DNA of 22,043 nt from positions 1-22,043 of the IMG/VR virus record IMGVR_UViG_3300025545_000024; one strand, written 5' to 3'. The notes beneath the pieces are model-generated. The model was not told the DNA's origin and ran no database searches. It was given only the letters and a program-made list of their open reading frames with translations. Both the position numbers and the translations under genes were made by a program. The DNA is from a virus. This document shows positions 7,561 through 14,884 of this stretch, piece after piece; within the stretch, counting starts at the first letter, position 1, and the number at the start of each line of letters is the position of its first letter.

Positions 7561-7590
7561 ATTAATCTCGCTAATAATACAGGAGATAAT
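7561..7590 (+). promoter_or_regulatory. ROSE-like RNA thermometer hairpin covering the hsp20 ribosome site
   Basis: ATTA-A-TCTC-G-CT (7561-7572) pairs with AG-GAGA-TAAT (7581-7590) around an 8-base loop, ending right before the ATG at 7591. The stem encloses the Shine-Dalgarno AGGAGA (7581-7586). The anti-Shine-Dalgarno strand contains UCGCU (7568-7572), matching the ROSE signature U(U/C)GCU, with G70 unpaired opposite AGGA as in ROSE elements. The pairing is weak and AU-rich, so melting on warming is plausible. Activity is inferred. Confidence 0.72.
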
Positions 7591-8061
7591 ATGTATTTAG
7601 TACCAAAAACTATAGAAGACCTCAATCGCCAACTTTCGACCTCAGTAGGGTTTGACTCTTTTTTTAATCGTCTATTTGATAATGCTTATAATTCGGGTGG
7701 TTCAGGCACTTATCCCCCTTATAACATTCGAAAAGTGACTGATTGCGATTACGTAATCGAACTTGCCTTAGCAGGATTTACGAAAGACGATCTAGATTTA
7801 GAACTGACAGAGGGCACTCTTACAATAAAATCAGTGCCGCAAAAAGATGAAAGTGATGAAAGTTATCTACATCATGGAATCGCCAAACGAGTCTTTGTTC
7901 GAAAATTTAATATCGCTGATGATGTCGTTGTATCGGGTGCGGATTTATTCAACGGCTTGCTTAAAATTAACTTAAAGCGAATTATTCCTGAAGAAAAAAG
8001 ACCTCGTAAAATTACCATTATCGATGATGGTGTTAAAGTAGTTGATCATAAAGTTGTATAA
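7591..8061 (+). CDS. hsp20: Small heat shock protein Hsp20 (IbpA-like)
   Basis: A 156-residue alpha-crystallin-domain chaperone of the IbpA/IbpB type. Recognisable pieces are YPPYNIRK at the domain start, ELALAGFTKDDLDLEL, GIAKRVFVRKFNIADDV, and the closing NGLLKINLKRIIPEEKRP. Such proteins hold unfolding proteins soluble until ATP-dependent chaperones refold them; in T4-like marine phages Hsp20 is common and may help phage particle assembly. I chose ATG 7591 because AGGAG (7581-7585) is correctly spaced; an upstream TTG at 7546 lies inside the leader hairpin. It is a single-gene transcript: perfect promoter before, strong terminator after. A ROSE-like element probably controls its translation by temperature. 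Confidence 0.95.
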   Translation: MYLVPKTIEDLNRQLSTSVGFDSFFNRLFDNAYNSGGSGTYPPYNIRKVTDCDYVIELALAGFTKDDLDLELTEGTLTIKSVPQKDESDESYLHHGIAKRVFVRKFNIADDVVVSGADLFNGLLKINLKRIIPEEKRPRKITIIDDGVKVVDHKVV

Positions 8062-8085
8062 ATCAAATACAACTCAGTTAATGAT

Positions 8086-8115
8086 AAAATGGAGGCCATA
8101 TGGCCTCCATTTTTT
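8086..8115. terminator. Bidirectional Rho-independent terminator
   Basis: An 11-base-pair perfect palindrome (8089-8099 with 8100-8110, GC-rich core GGAGGCC) is flanked by AAAA and TTTTTT. It should end hsp20 transcription, and by symmetry would stop transcription from the other side. The T-tract runs directly into the ribosome site of the next gene. Confidence 0.9.
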
Positions 8116-8123
8116 AGGATAAA

Positions 8124-8588
8124 ATGATATTCACCAAAAATTTTTCATTTAAAGAAATGACTTTTTCTGATACAGCAATTAGAAAAAATATAGATAATGA
8201 TCCCAGTGAAGAACAAATAATAAATCTAGCAAATTTATGCAATCATATTTTGCAACCCATAAGAGAACATTTTGGGAAATCAGTAAAAATTAATTCTGGA
8301 TATAGATCAATTAAATTATGTGAAGCAATAGGAAGTTCTAGAAAATCTCAACACGCAAGAGGTCAGGCCGCAGATTTTGAAATTAATAGCATATCTAATG
8401 CAGAAGTTGCAACATGGATTTATAAAAATTTAGATTTTGATCAAATAATTTTAGAATATTATGATCCAAAAGGTGATCCCAATAGTGGTTGGATTCATTG
8501 TTCTTATAAAAATGATGGAACTAATCGCAAAACCGCTTTAATAATTAATAAATACACAAAAGGTAAATATTTGCCTTGGAAACCATAA
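8124..8588 (+). CDS. M15-family peptidase, probable endolysin
   Basis: A 154-residue zinc peptidase of the M15 (VanY/peptidase M15_3) type that would cut peptidoglycan peptide bridges. The zinc ligands are visible: H77 and D84 in SQHARGQAADFE and H125 in GWIHCSY. INSGYRS precedes them, as in the family. No signal peptide is present, so export would need a holin; none is seen nearby. The opening KNFSFKEMTFSDTA is typical of these phage lysins. AGGA (8116-8119) lies 4 bases before ATG and directly after the hsp20 terminator T-tract, so expression needs readthrough or another promoter; TATAAATC at 8057 is a weak late-promoter candidate upstream of the terminator. Confidence 0.88.
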   Translation: MIFTKNFSFKEMTFSDTAIRKNIDNDPSEEQIINLANLCNHILQPIREHFGKSVKINSGYRSIKLCEAIGSSRKSQHARGQAADFEINSISNAEVATWIYKNLDFDQIILEYYDPKGDPNSGWIHCSYKNDGTNRKTALIINKYTKGKYLPWKP

Positions 8589-8658
8589 AATTTTATTTGT
8601 TAAATCAAAATTGTTTTTTCGGAAATATTATTTTGTTTTTGTAAGTAGAATGCATGGG

Positions 8659-8687
8659 TTGACAAATATAGTATAATGTGTTATTAT
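8659..8687 (+). promoter_or_regulatory. Sigma70-type promoter of the DNA polymerase gene
   Basis: TTGACA (8659-8664), 17 bases, TATTAT (8682-8687, five of six). A perfect TATAAT also lies at 8672-8677 but only 7 bases from the -35, too close for pairing with it. The leader to ATG 8725 is about 30 bases. The region 8589-8724 contains nothing else I can support; a GATATT direct repeat (8691, 8706) is minor. Confidence 0.65.
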
Positions 8688-8724
8688 TAAGATATTCAAA
8701 ACCTTGATATTATAAATTCACCAA

Positions 8725-11238
8725 ATGGCTTTTTATACAAATGTTCAAAATTGGGGCGGTAAAATCTATTGTAGAGGAATAGATTCTACTGGAACTCATT
8801 TCAAAGAAAAAATAGATTATAATCCAGCTCTATTCATTAACTCTCCAAAACCCACAAAATATAAAACTCTTGATGGCAATTATCTTGCTCCTATTGACTG
8901 CGGCAGTATTAACGAAGCCAGAAATTTTATAAAAAAATATGAAGGTATAGATAATTTTCAAATTTTTGGAAATACCAATTATCATTATACTTTTATTGCA
9001 GACAATTTTCCCAATCAAGTAGAATACGATTTAAATAAAATAACAATTGCTAACATTGATATAGAAACTGGTTCAGAAAATGGATTTCCCAATCCTGAAA
9101 TTGCTCAAGAACCCGTCACTGCAATTACTGTTTCTTTTAAGGGAACATATTATGTTTTTGGTTATGGGGAATATAAAGTACATAGAAATGATATTAAATA
9201 TTTTGATTGTAAAAACGAAGTGCATTTGCTTCACGAATTTATGTCTTTTTGGTCTAATCAAGATATAGATATTATTACTGGTTGGAATGTTAAATTTTTT
9301 GATATACCATATCTCGTGAATAGAATGGATTTATTATTTGATAAATCTTTTTATTCTGATTTATCTCCTTGGCATTTTGTGAGCGAAAGAACAGTAATGG
9401 GTTTTGGAGGAGCAAAACCCCAGCAATCATATGAGATTATGGGAGTTGGTATTCTTGATTATTTAGACCTATATCGAAAATTTACTTATAAAAATCAAGA
9501 ATCATATAGATTAGATCATATTGCTCATGTTGAATTAAATGAACGAAAATTAGACTATTCTGAATATGGTTCATTACACAATCTTTGGAAAGAAGACTAT
9601 CAGAAATTTATAGAATATAATATAAAAGACGTAGAACTTGTGAACCGATTAGAAGATAAAATGAAACTAATCGAAATGGCTACTGTATTAGCGTATGATG
9701 CTAAGGTGAACTATACAGATGTTTATACTCAAGTTAGAATGTGGGATACGTTGATTTATAATGAATTACGAAATAAAGGCATCCAGCTTCCTCCTAAAAA
9801 AAATTCAATAAAAGATGACCCATATATAGGTGCTTATGTGAAAGAACCCGTTCCAGGAATGTATGAATGGGTTGCTAGTTTTGATTTAGACAGTTTATAT
9901 CCTCATTTAATTATGCAATATAATATTTCTCCAGAAACATTACTCACAAAACTTCCTCAAAAATCATTATCAATTGATAACCTGTTAGACCAAGAAATTG
10001 ATACAGATTATGCTAATGCTGAAAATGTATGTTTAGGAGCTAATGGGTTTCATTTTACAAGAGATCATCAAGGATTTTTACCAGAAATGATGGAGAGAAT
10101 GTATGCTGAAAGAAAGAAATTCAAAACTGATATGCTTGAAACATCACAATTACTTGAAAATGAAAAAAATGAAACAGAAAAAAAACGTTTAATAAAAGAG
10201 GTTTCAAGATTAAATAACATGCAGATGGCGAGAAAAATTCAACTCAATTCTGCTTATGGTGCTTTGGGTAATCAATATTTTAGATTTTATGATGAAAGAC
10301 AGGCAACGGCTATCACAACTGGTGGACAACTTTCTATTAGGTGGGTTCAAAATGACGTTAATCTTTATTTGAACGCTCTTCTAAAAACAAAAAATAAAGA
10401 TTATATTATAGCCGCCGATACAGATTCGATTTATATTTGTTTAGATGATTTAGTTAAAACTGTTTTTACTGATACAACCAATAAAGAAAAAATTATTAAA
10501 TTTTTAGATAAAGTATGTGATACAAAAATACAAGATTGTATAAATGATTCATTTAATAAACTGCATGTATATATGAATGCATTTGAACAAAAAATGAATA
10601 TGTCTAGAGAAGTTCTTGCAGACAAAGCAGTTTGGACCGGTAAGAAGCATTATATCATGAACGTTCATAATAGTGAAGGAGTACAATATGCTAAACCCAA
10701 AATAAAAGTAATGGGACTAGAATCAGTTAAATCTTCGACTCCCGCAGTTTGTAGGGATAAATTAAAACAATCTTTCGATATTCTTATGAATGGCTCTGAA
10801 CATCAAATGCAAGAATTTATTGAAGAATTTAAAGAATCATTTGACTTGCTTTCTCCAGAAGATATTGCATTTCCCAGGTCTGTAAGAGGAATTGAGAAAT
10901 ATCGTGATAGTGTATTATCGTATAAAAAAGGTACTCCTATACATGTAAAGGGAACGATTATACACAATAAGTTATTAAAAGAACATAAACTTACAAAGAA
11001 ATATCAAATCATTCAGGAGGGAGAAAAGATTAAATTTTCTTATCTTAAAGAACCAAACCCCGTAGGAGATACTGTAATTAGTATGGGAACAATCTTACCC
11101 CCCGAGTTTGGATTACACCAATATATAAACTATAAAATGCAATTTGAAAAATCTTTTTTAGAACCATTAAAAGCAATATTAAAATGCGTTGGGTGGGAAC
11201 ATGAAAAAACAAGTACAATCGAAGATTTTTTTATTTAA
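8725..11238 (+). CDS. 43: Family B DNA polymerase (gp43)
   Basis: An 837-residue replicative polymerase with proofreading, against 898 in T4. The exonuclease motifs are IDIETGS (D112, E114), GWNVKFFDIPYL and EYNIKDVEL. Polymerase motif A is FDLDSLYPH (D387), with D389 where T is found in T4. Motif B is LNSAYGALGNQYF, and motif C is ADTDSIY (D565, D567). WTGKKHYIM matches the KKxY region. The C-terminal tail KTSTIEDFFI is the expected clamp (gp45) interaction peptide. No Shine-Dalgarno precedes ATG, and the start region is AU-rich, as expected of a RegA target. A promoter lies at 8659. The gene appears intact, with no intein or frameshift. Confidence 0.97.
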   Translation: MAFYTNVQNWGGKIYCRGIDSTGTHFKEKIDYNPALFINSPKPTKYKTLDGNYLAPIDCGSINEARNFIKKYEGIDNFQIFGNTNYHYTFIADNFPNQVEYDLNKITIANIDIETGSENGFPNPEIAQEPVTAITVSFKGTYYVFGYGEYKVHRNDIKYFDCKNEVHLLHEFMSFWSNQDIDIITGWNVKFFDIPYLVNRMDLLFDKSFYSDLSPWHFVSERTVMGFGGAKPQQSYEIMGVGILDYLDLYRKFTYKNQESYRLDHIAHVELNERKLDYSEYGSLHNLWKEDYQKFIEYNIKDVELVNRLEDKMKLIEMATVLAYDAKVNYTDVYTQVRMWDTLIYNELRNKGIQLPPKKNSIKDDPYIGAYVKEPVPGMYEWVASFDLDSLYPHLIMQYNISPETLLTKLPQKSLSIDNLLDQEIDTDYANAENVCLGANGFHFTRDHQGFLPEMMERMYAERKKFKTDMLETSQLLENEKNETEKKRLIKEVSRLNNMQMARKIQLNSAYGALGNQYFRFYDERQATAITTGGQLSIRWVQNDVNLYLNALLKTKNKDYIIAADTDSIYICLDDLVKTVFTDTTNKEKIIKFLDKVCDTKIQDCINDSFNKLHVYMNAFEQKMNMSREVLADKAVWTGKKHYIMNVHNSEGVQYAKPKIKVMGLESVKSSTPAVCRDKLKQSFDILMNGSEHQMQEFIEEFKESFDLLSPEDIAFPRSVRGIEKYRDSVLSYKKGTPIHVKGTIIHNKLLKEHKLTKKYQIIQEGEKIKFSYLKEPNPVGDTVISMGTILPPEFGLHQYINYKMQFEKSFLEPLKAILKCVGWEHEKTSTIEDFFI

Positions 11239-11247
11239 GGAGACGAA

Positions 11248-12300
11248 ATGGGTTTTTTGAAAGAAGTACTTAAGGAAATAGGTAATGAATATGCTGGATT
11301 TGTGTCTGACGGAATTGAAGCAGGAGATGTTGAAACTTTCATTGACACTGGCAGTTATGCTTTTAATGCTTTACTTAGTGGAACTATATACGGGGGGTTG
11401 GCTTCAAATAAAATCACAGCATTTGCTGGAGAAAGTGCAACCGGAAAAACTTTCTTTGTCCTCGGAATTGTCAAGCAATTTTTAGAAGACAATCCTACGG
11501 GAGGAGTTCTTTATTTTGAATCCGAATCCGCTATAACTAAACAAATGATAGAACAGCGAAAAATAGATACTTCTCGTATGGTCATGTTACCAGTTGCGAC
11601 GATTCAAGAGTTTGCTCATCAAGTCACAACAATTCTTGATAAACATCTTGCTAGTGCAGATAGAGTGCCTTTGATGATATGTCTTGATAGTCTTGGTATG
11701 TTATCTACTTCAAAAGAGGTTGGTGATATTACTGATGGTAAAGAGACGAAAGATATGACAAGAGCCGCACTTGTAAAGGGAGCATTTAGAGTGTTGACCC
11801 TTAAAGCAAGTAAAGCAAAGGTTCCTGTATTGATTACAAATCACACATATAGTCAAATCGGTGTGATGTTTCCCCAACAAATTATGGGGGGTGGTACGGG
11901 TCTATATTATGCTTCAAGTAATATTGTGTTTCTTTCAAAAAGAAAAGAAAAAAGTGGTACCGAAGTAATCGGAAACATCATTCATTGTAAAAATCACAAG
12001 TCTAGACTGACTGTGGAAAATAGAATGGTTGATGCATTAGTTACTTATAATAAGGGATTAGATCGTTGGCATGGTATGTTAGAGCTTGCTGAAGAAGCTG
12101 GTATTTTCATCAAAGTATCAACGAGATATGAGCTTCCAAGTGGTATAAAATTATTCGGTAAACAGATCATGCAAGATCCTGAAAAACATTTTACTGAAGA
12201 AATAATGTTAAAAATAGATAAATTTTGTCAGGAGAAATTTTTATATGGAACAACAGTCGATGAAGAAGTGGTACAAACTGGTGAAAAATCCTCAGAATGA
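11248..12300 (+). CDS. uvsX: UvsX, RecA-like recombinase
   Basis: A 350-residue RecA/UvsX recombinase; T4 UvsX has about 391. Walker A is GESATGKT (61-68) and Walker B is MICLDS with D147. The segment TNHTYSQIG and the downstream [11 protein letters not shown] match the L1/L2 DNA-binding region of UvsX. It coats single-stranded DNA and drives strand invasion for recombination-dependent replication and repair. AAGGAGA at 11237-11243 overlaps the gp43 stop and fixes the start, so it is in the gp43 operon. The last 56 bases overlap the next gene in another frame. Confidence 0.95.
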   Translation: MGFLKEVLKEIGNEYAGFVSDGIEAGDVETFIDTGSYAFNALLSGTIYGGLASNKITAFAGESATGKTFFVLGIVKQFLEDNPTGGVLYFESESAITKQMIEQRKIDTSRMVMLPVATIQEFAHQVTTILDKHLASADRVPLMICLDSLGMLSTSKEVGDITDGKETKDMTRAALVKGAFRVLTLKASKAKVPVLITNHTYSQIGVMFPQQIMGGGTGLYYASSNIVFLSKRKEKSGTEVIGNIIHCKNHKSRLTVENRMVDALVTYNKGLDRWHGMLELAEEAGIFIKVSTRYELPSGIKLFGKQIMQDPEKHFTEEIMLKIDKFCQEKFLYGTTVDEEVVQTGEKSSE

Positions 12301-12607
12301 TGAGGATGACCAATTCGCTTTTGTTATCACTACGGGTAAATTTAAAAATGTAATTTATAAGTATAATCGATTCGGTTTAATAGACCCAGAGAAAGATGCT
12401 GAAGAGTTGAAATATCGGTTCGAATATGATATACTAGAAATACCTGAAGATATTAGAAAAAAATCATACGCTGATACTGAAGGTATAGAATTTGAAAAAT
12501 TAATAGGTGAAATTTTAATAGAAGTAATTCAAGAAAATATAGATTTAGATACACATGGAAATGATGAGGATCGAGGACACGATATTGAAGAACCTGATAT
12601 TCAATGA
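12245..12607 (+). CDS. Small conserved phage protein between uvsX and gp41
   Basis: A 120-residue acidic protein of unknown function found between uvsX and gene 41 in T4-like marine phages. The recognisable part is [10 protein letters not shown], then [22 protein letters not shown], a beta-rich small domain, followed by an acidic tail ([12 protein letters not shown]). It overlaps uvsX by 56 bases and gp41 by 53. AGGAG at 12230-12234, ten bases upstream, supports ATG 12245; ATG 12260 is the alternative and gives the conserved MKKWYK start. Position suggests a role with recombination or helicase loading, but nothing in the sequence proves this. Confidence 0.75.
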   Translation: MEQQSMKKWYKLVKNPQNDEDDQFAFVITTGKFKNVIYKYNRFGLIDPEKDAEELKYRFEYDILEIPEDIRKKSYADTEGIEFEKLIGEILIEVIQENIDLDTHGNDEDRGHDIEEPDIQ

Positions 12608-14003
12608 TGAATATACCAGAAAAGCTTTACCATATATAAAAACAGAATATTTTTCAGAACATAATGACCGATATCTTTTTAATGAAATAGAAAAATATGT
12701 AAATGCGTTTAATGTTCTTCCTACTCAAGAAGCCCTAATTATAGAGATTGGAAATAATACAAGTATTTCTGAACAACAATTTGATATTGTTTCTAAAAAA
12801 GTTGCGGAATTTTTCAATAGTAAAGAAAACACCGAAACTGCTTGGTTACTTGAAACTACTGAAAAATTTTGTCAAGACAAAGCAATCTATAATGCAGTAT
12901 TTGAATCAATTAATATCATTGATAATCAAAAAGATACAGAACAGGACAAAGGAGTAATACCCCAAATTTTATCTGATGCTCTTGCAATTTGTTTTGATCC
13001 TAATATCGGTCATGACTATATTGAAGACTCGGATGAACGATTTGAAAGTTATCATAGGGTTGAAGAAAAAGTAAGGTTTGATTTAGATTATTTCAATAAA
13101 ATAACCAATGGTGGATTATCTAAAAAAACCTTGAATATTACACTTGCTGGTGTAGGTGTAGGAAAATCGTTATTCATGTGTCATCATGCGGCCGCTTCAA
13201 TATCTCAGGGTTTAAATGTTTTATATATTACTCTTGAAATGGCAGAAGAAAAAATTGCGGAAAGAATTGATGCCAATTTAATGAATATTACGATAGATGA
13301 TTTACATGATATTCCTAAAGATGTGTTTGATAAAAAAATGAAAAAGGTTAAAAAGACGACAGCAGGTAGATTGATTGTCAAGGAATACCCGCCCGCTTCT
13401 GCAAATGTAAACCATTTTAAAAATTTATTGAATGAATTAAAATTAAAAAGAAAATTTGTTCCTGAGATTATATTTGTAGATTATTTAAATATTATGTCTT
13501 CAGCAAGAATGAAGTATGGTAATTCTGTAAATTCGTATAATTATGTTAAATCGATTGCAGAGGAACTTCGTGGTCTTGCAGTTGAAAATAATCTTCCTAT
13601 CTGTTCTGCTACACAAACAACTAGATCAGGATTTACGGATACGGATTTTGGTCTTGAAGATACTTCTGAATCATTTGGATTGCCAGCAACTGCGGATTTT
13701 ATGTTTGCTTTGATTAGTACAGAAGAATTGGAAGAACTCGATCAAATTTTAATTAAACAGTTGAAAAATCGTTATAGTGACCCTGGCAGACATAAAAGAT
13801 TTGTGATTGGAATTGATAGAGCAAAAATGAAATTGTATGATCTTGAAGAATCTGCTCAAAGTGATCTTGTTTCAAGAAATGCACCAAACAAAAAGAAAGA
13901 TTCTTGGGTTAAAAAAGATGATGCTCCCCCAGTATTTGATGTTGAAATAAACGATAGAAAAAAGAAAAAAAAGAAAGATTTTTCGGAATTTACCTTTAAT
14001 TAG
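12555..14003 (+). CDS. 41: Replicative DNA helicase (gp41, DnaB-like)
   Basis: A 482-residue RecA-fold hexameric helicase, close in length to T4 gp41 (about 475). Walker A is GVGVGKS (199-205), the Walker B strand is FVDYLN (D309), and the SATQTTRSG motif (H4-like) follows. The N-terminal helical domain ([15 protein letters not shown]) matches the DnaB/gp41 N-domain. It unwinds the fork 5'-3' and works with primase, which is not in this window. ATG 12555, 12561 and 12564 are all possible starts; none has a clear Shine-Dalgarno, and overlap with the gene before implies coupling. The C-terminal tail is very basic (NDRKKKKKKDFSEF). Confidence 0.94.
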   Translation: MEMMRIEDTILKNLIFNDEYTRKALPYIKTEYFSEHNDRYLFNEIEKYVNAFNVLPTQEALIIEIGNNTSISEQQFDIVSKKVAEFFNSKENTETAWLLETTEKFCQDKAIYNAVFESINIIDNQKDTEQDKGVIPQILSDALAICFDPNIGHDYIEDSDERFESYHRVEEKVRFDLDYFNKITNGGLSKKTLNITLAGVGVGKSLFMCHHAAASISQGLNVLYITLEMAEEKIAERIDANLMNITIDDLHDIPKDVFDKKMKKVKKTTAGRLIVKEYPPASANVNHFKNLLNELKLKRKFVPEIIFVDYLNIMSSARMKYGNSVNSYNYVKSIAEELRGLAVENNLPICSATQTTRSGFTDTDFGLEDTSESFGLPATADFMFALISTEELEELDQILIKQLKNRYSDPGRHKRFVIGIDRAKMKLYDLEESAQSDLVSRNAPNKKKDSWVKKDDAPPVFDVEINDRKKKKKKDFSEFTFN

Positions 14004-14004
14004 C

Positions 14005-14033
14005 TTGACTCTCCTTCCTATATTTGAGATAAT
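14005..14033 (+). promoter_or_regulatory. Sigma70-type promoter after gp41
   Basis: TTGACT (14005-14010), 17 bases, GATAAT (14028-14033), one base after the gp41 stop. The -10 region TTTGAGATAATA repeats that at 784-796. Expected start is near 14040, immediately upstream of a terminator-like hairpin. Confidence 0.72.
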
Positions 14034-14082
14034 ATAAGTGTAATGGTGGAGCTATATTGGCTCTTTTTGTTAATCTCAAATA
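14021..14082 (+). repeat. 10-base inverted repeat flanking a terminator-like hairpin
   Basis: TATTTGAGAT (14021-14030) is the exact inverted complement of ATCTCAAATA (14073-14082). The left arm overlaps the -10 box of the promoter at 14005; the right arm precedes the lipoprotein start. The hairpin at 14048-14064 sits between the arms. Readthrough RNA from gp41 could fold both; RNA started at about 14040 could fold only the inner one. Confidence 0.7.
14048..14068 (+). terminator. Probable Rho-independent terminator or attenuator
   Basis: GGAGCTA (14048-14054) pairs with TGGCTCT (14058-14064) across a 3-base loop, with two G-U pairs, followed by TTTT (14065-14068). It could end the polymerase-helicase operon. 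It is oddly placed just after the predicted start of the 14005 promoter. Confidence 0.6.
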
Positions 14083-14093
14083 AATGAGGTAAT

Positions 14094-14813
14094 ATGTATA
14101 AATTTATGCTGATAATATTGTCATTCGTAGTAACAATATTTTCAAGTTCCTGCGCCCCCTATCCAGTTGTGGCGACAACCCCTGTTAATAAAATTAGTGA
14201 AAAAGTAGGACTGCCATTTGGTACTGTCATAACTCTTGGCGGTAAAAAAATGGTTGTAATTAGTCAAGAAAATGAAGAAGTAAGATTACAACTTTTCAAA
14301 CCTGTAATTGTAAAAGCAGTAATTCCTAAGGTAAAGGTTACTGAAATTATTTCTGATCTTCCAACGCCAGAATGGGAGAGTAAAACAGTTATTACAGAAG
14401 GCGTAAAAAATGTTCAAGAGTGTCTTAATCCTATGGGTTGTCCTCAAGACACTAAAACAGGTGAATGTCTTAAAGGATGCACTGAACAAAAAGTACGTGT
14501 TGAAATCATAGAAACAATCGTTGATTCGACAAATGTTATCACAAACGAAATAATTGATCCTGATGTAGTTTTAAATGCTTTATTGTTAATAGATCCCACT
14601 AACGGATCATGGAAAAATCATCATAGTCCACATTATGGAAAGATTACTTGGATATGTGTTTTGGCAAACAATATAGGTTTTCCAAAATCTGTAATAGCAT
14701 TGTCAAAACTGATTTATAATATTCCGGGCCTTCTAGACAAATGTAATAGAGCATTTGCTCACAATTCATTGGCGAATAGCTGGACAAATGAGTCAACACT
14801 GTCTTCTCTTTAA
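14094..14813 (+). CDS. Probable exported lipoprotein of unknown function
   Basis: A 239-residue protein with a lipoprotein-type signal: a short positive start (MYK), a hydrophobic run (LIILSFVVTIF) and an imperfect lipobox SSSC with C20 as the lipidated residue. This places it in the cell envelope. The mature protein has two strand-rich stretches (GTVITLGGKKMVVISQE, then VRLQLFKPVIVKAVI). Next comes a four-cysteine cluster spaced C-x5-C-x8-C-x3-C near residues 110-130 (ECLNPMGC, ECLKGC). The C-terminal 80 residues have a different, more hydrophobic character. I recognise no family. Envelope lipoproteins from phages can serve superinfection exclusion, but that is only a possibility. AGG at 14087-14089 is a modest ribosome site. 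Confidence 0.7.
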   Translation: MYKFMLIILSFVVTIFSSSCAPYPVVATTPVNKISEKVGLPFGTVITLGGKKMVVISQENEEVRLQLFKPVIVKAVIPKVKVTEIISDLPTPEWESKTVITEGVKNVQECLNPMGCPQDTKTGECLKGCTEQKVRVEIIETIVDSTNVITNEIIDPDVVLNALLLIDPTNGSWKNHHSPHYGKITWICVLANNIGFPKSVIALSKLIYNIPGLLDKCNRAFAHNSLANSWTNESTLSSL

Positions 14814-14835
14814 ATAATCCTCAATTAGATAATAT

Positions 14836-14843
14836 AATAAATA
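14836..14843 (+). promoter_or_regulatory. Late-promoter-like box before the cargo genes
   Basis: AATAAATA fits the NATAAATA late-promoter motif of T4-like marine phages, about 42 bases before the ATG at 14885. The surrounding TATAATAAATAG is close to the T4 late consensus. A small hairpin AATAGT/ACTATT follows. The site is AT-rich, so chance occurrence is possible; its place before head-type genes favours it. Confidence 0.45.
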
Positions 14844-14884
14844 GTTAATACTATTAATGTTTATATTGGATATTATAAAGGATC

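Noticed and set aside
7546-7590. Upstream TTG start giving hsp20 15 more residues
   Set aside because: It lies within a leader hairpin, has no Shine-Dalgarno, and ATG 7591 has a correctly spaced AGGAG and a family-like N-terminus.
8057-8064. TATAAATC as the endolysin late promoter
   Set aside because: It mismatches at the last base, overlaps the hsp20 stop and lies upstream of a strong terminator; kept only as a weak candidate in the endolysin entry.
8659-8677. TTGACA and TATAAT at 8659 and 8672 as one promoter
   Set aside because: The spacer is only 7 bases; TATTAT at 8682 gives the normal 17.
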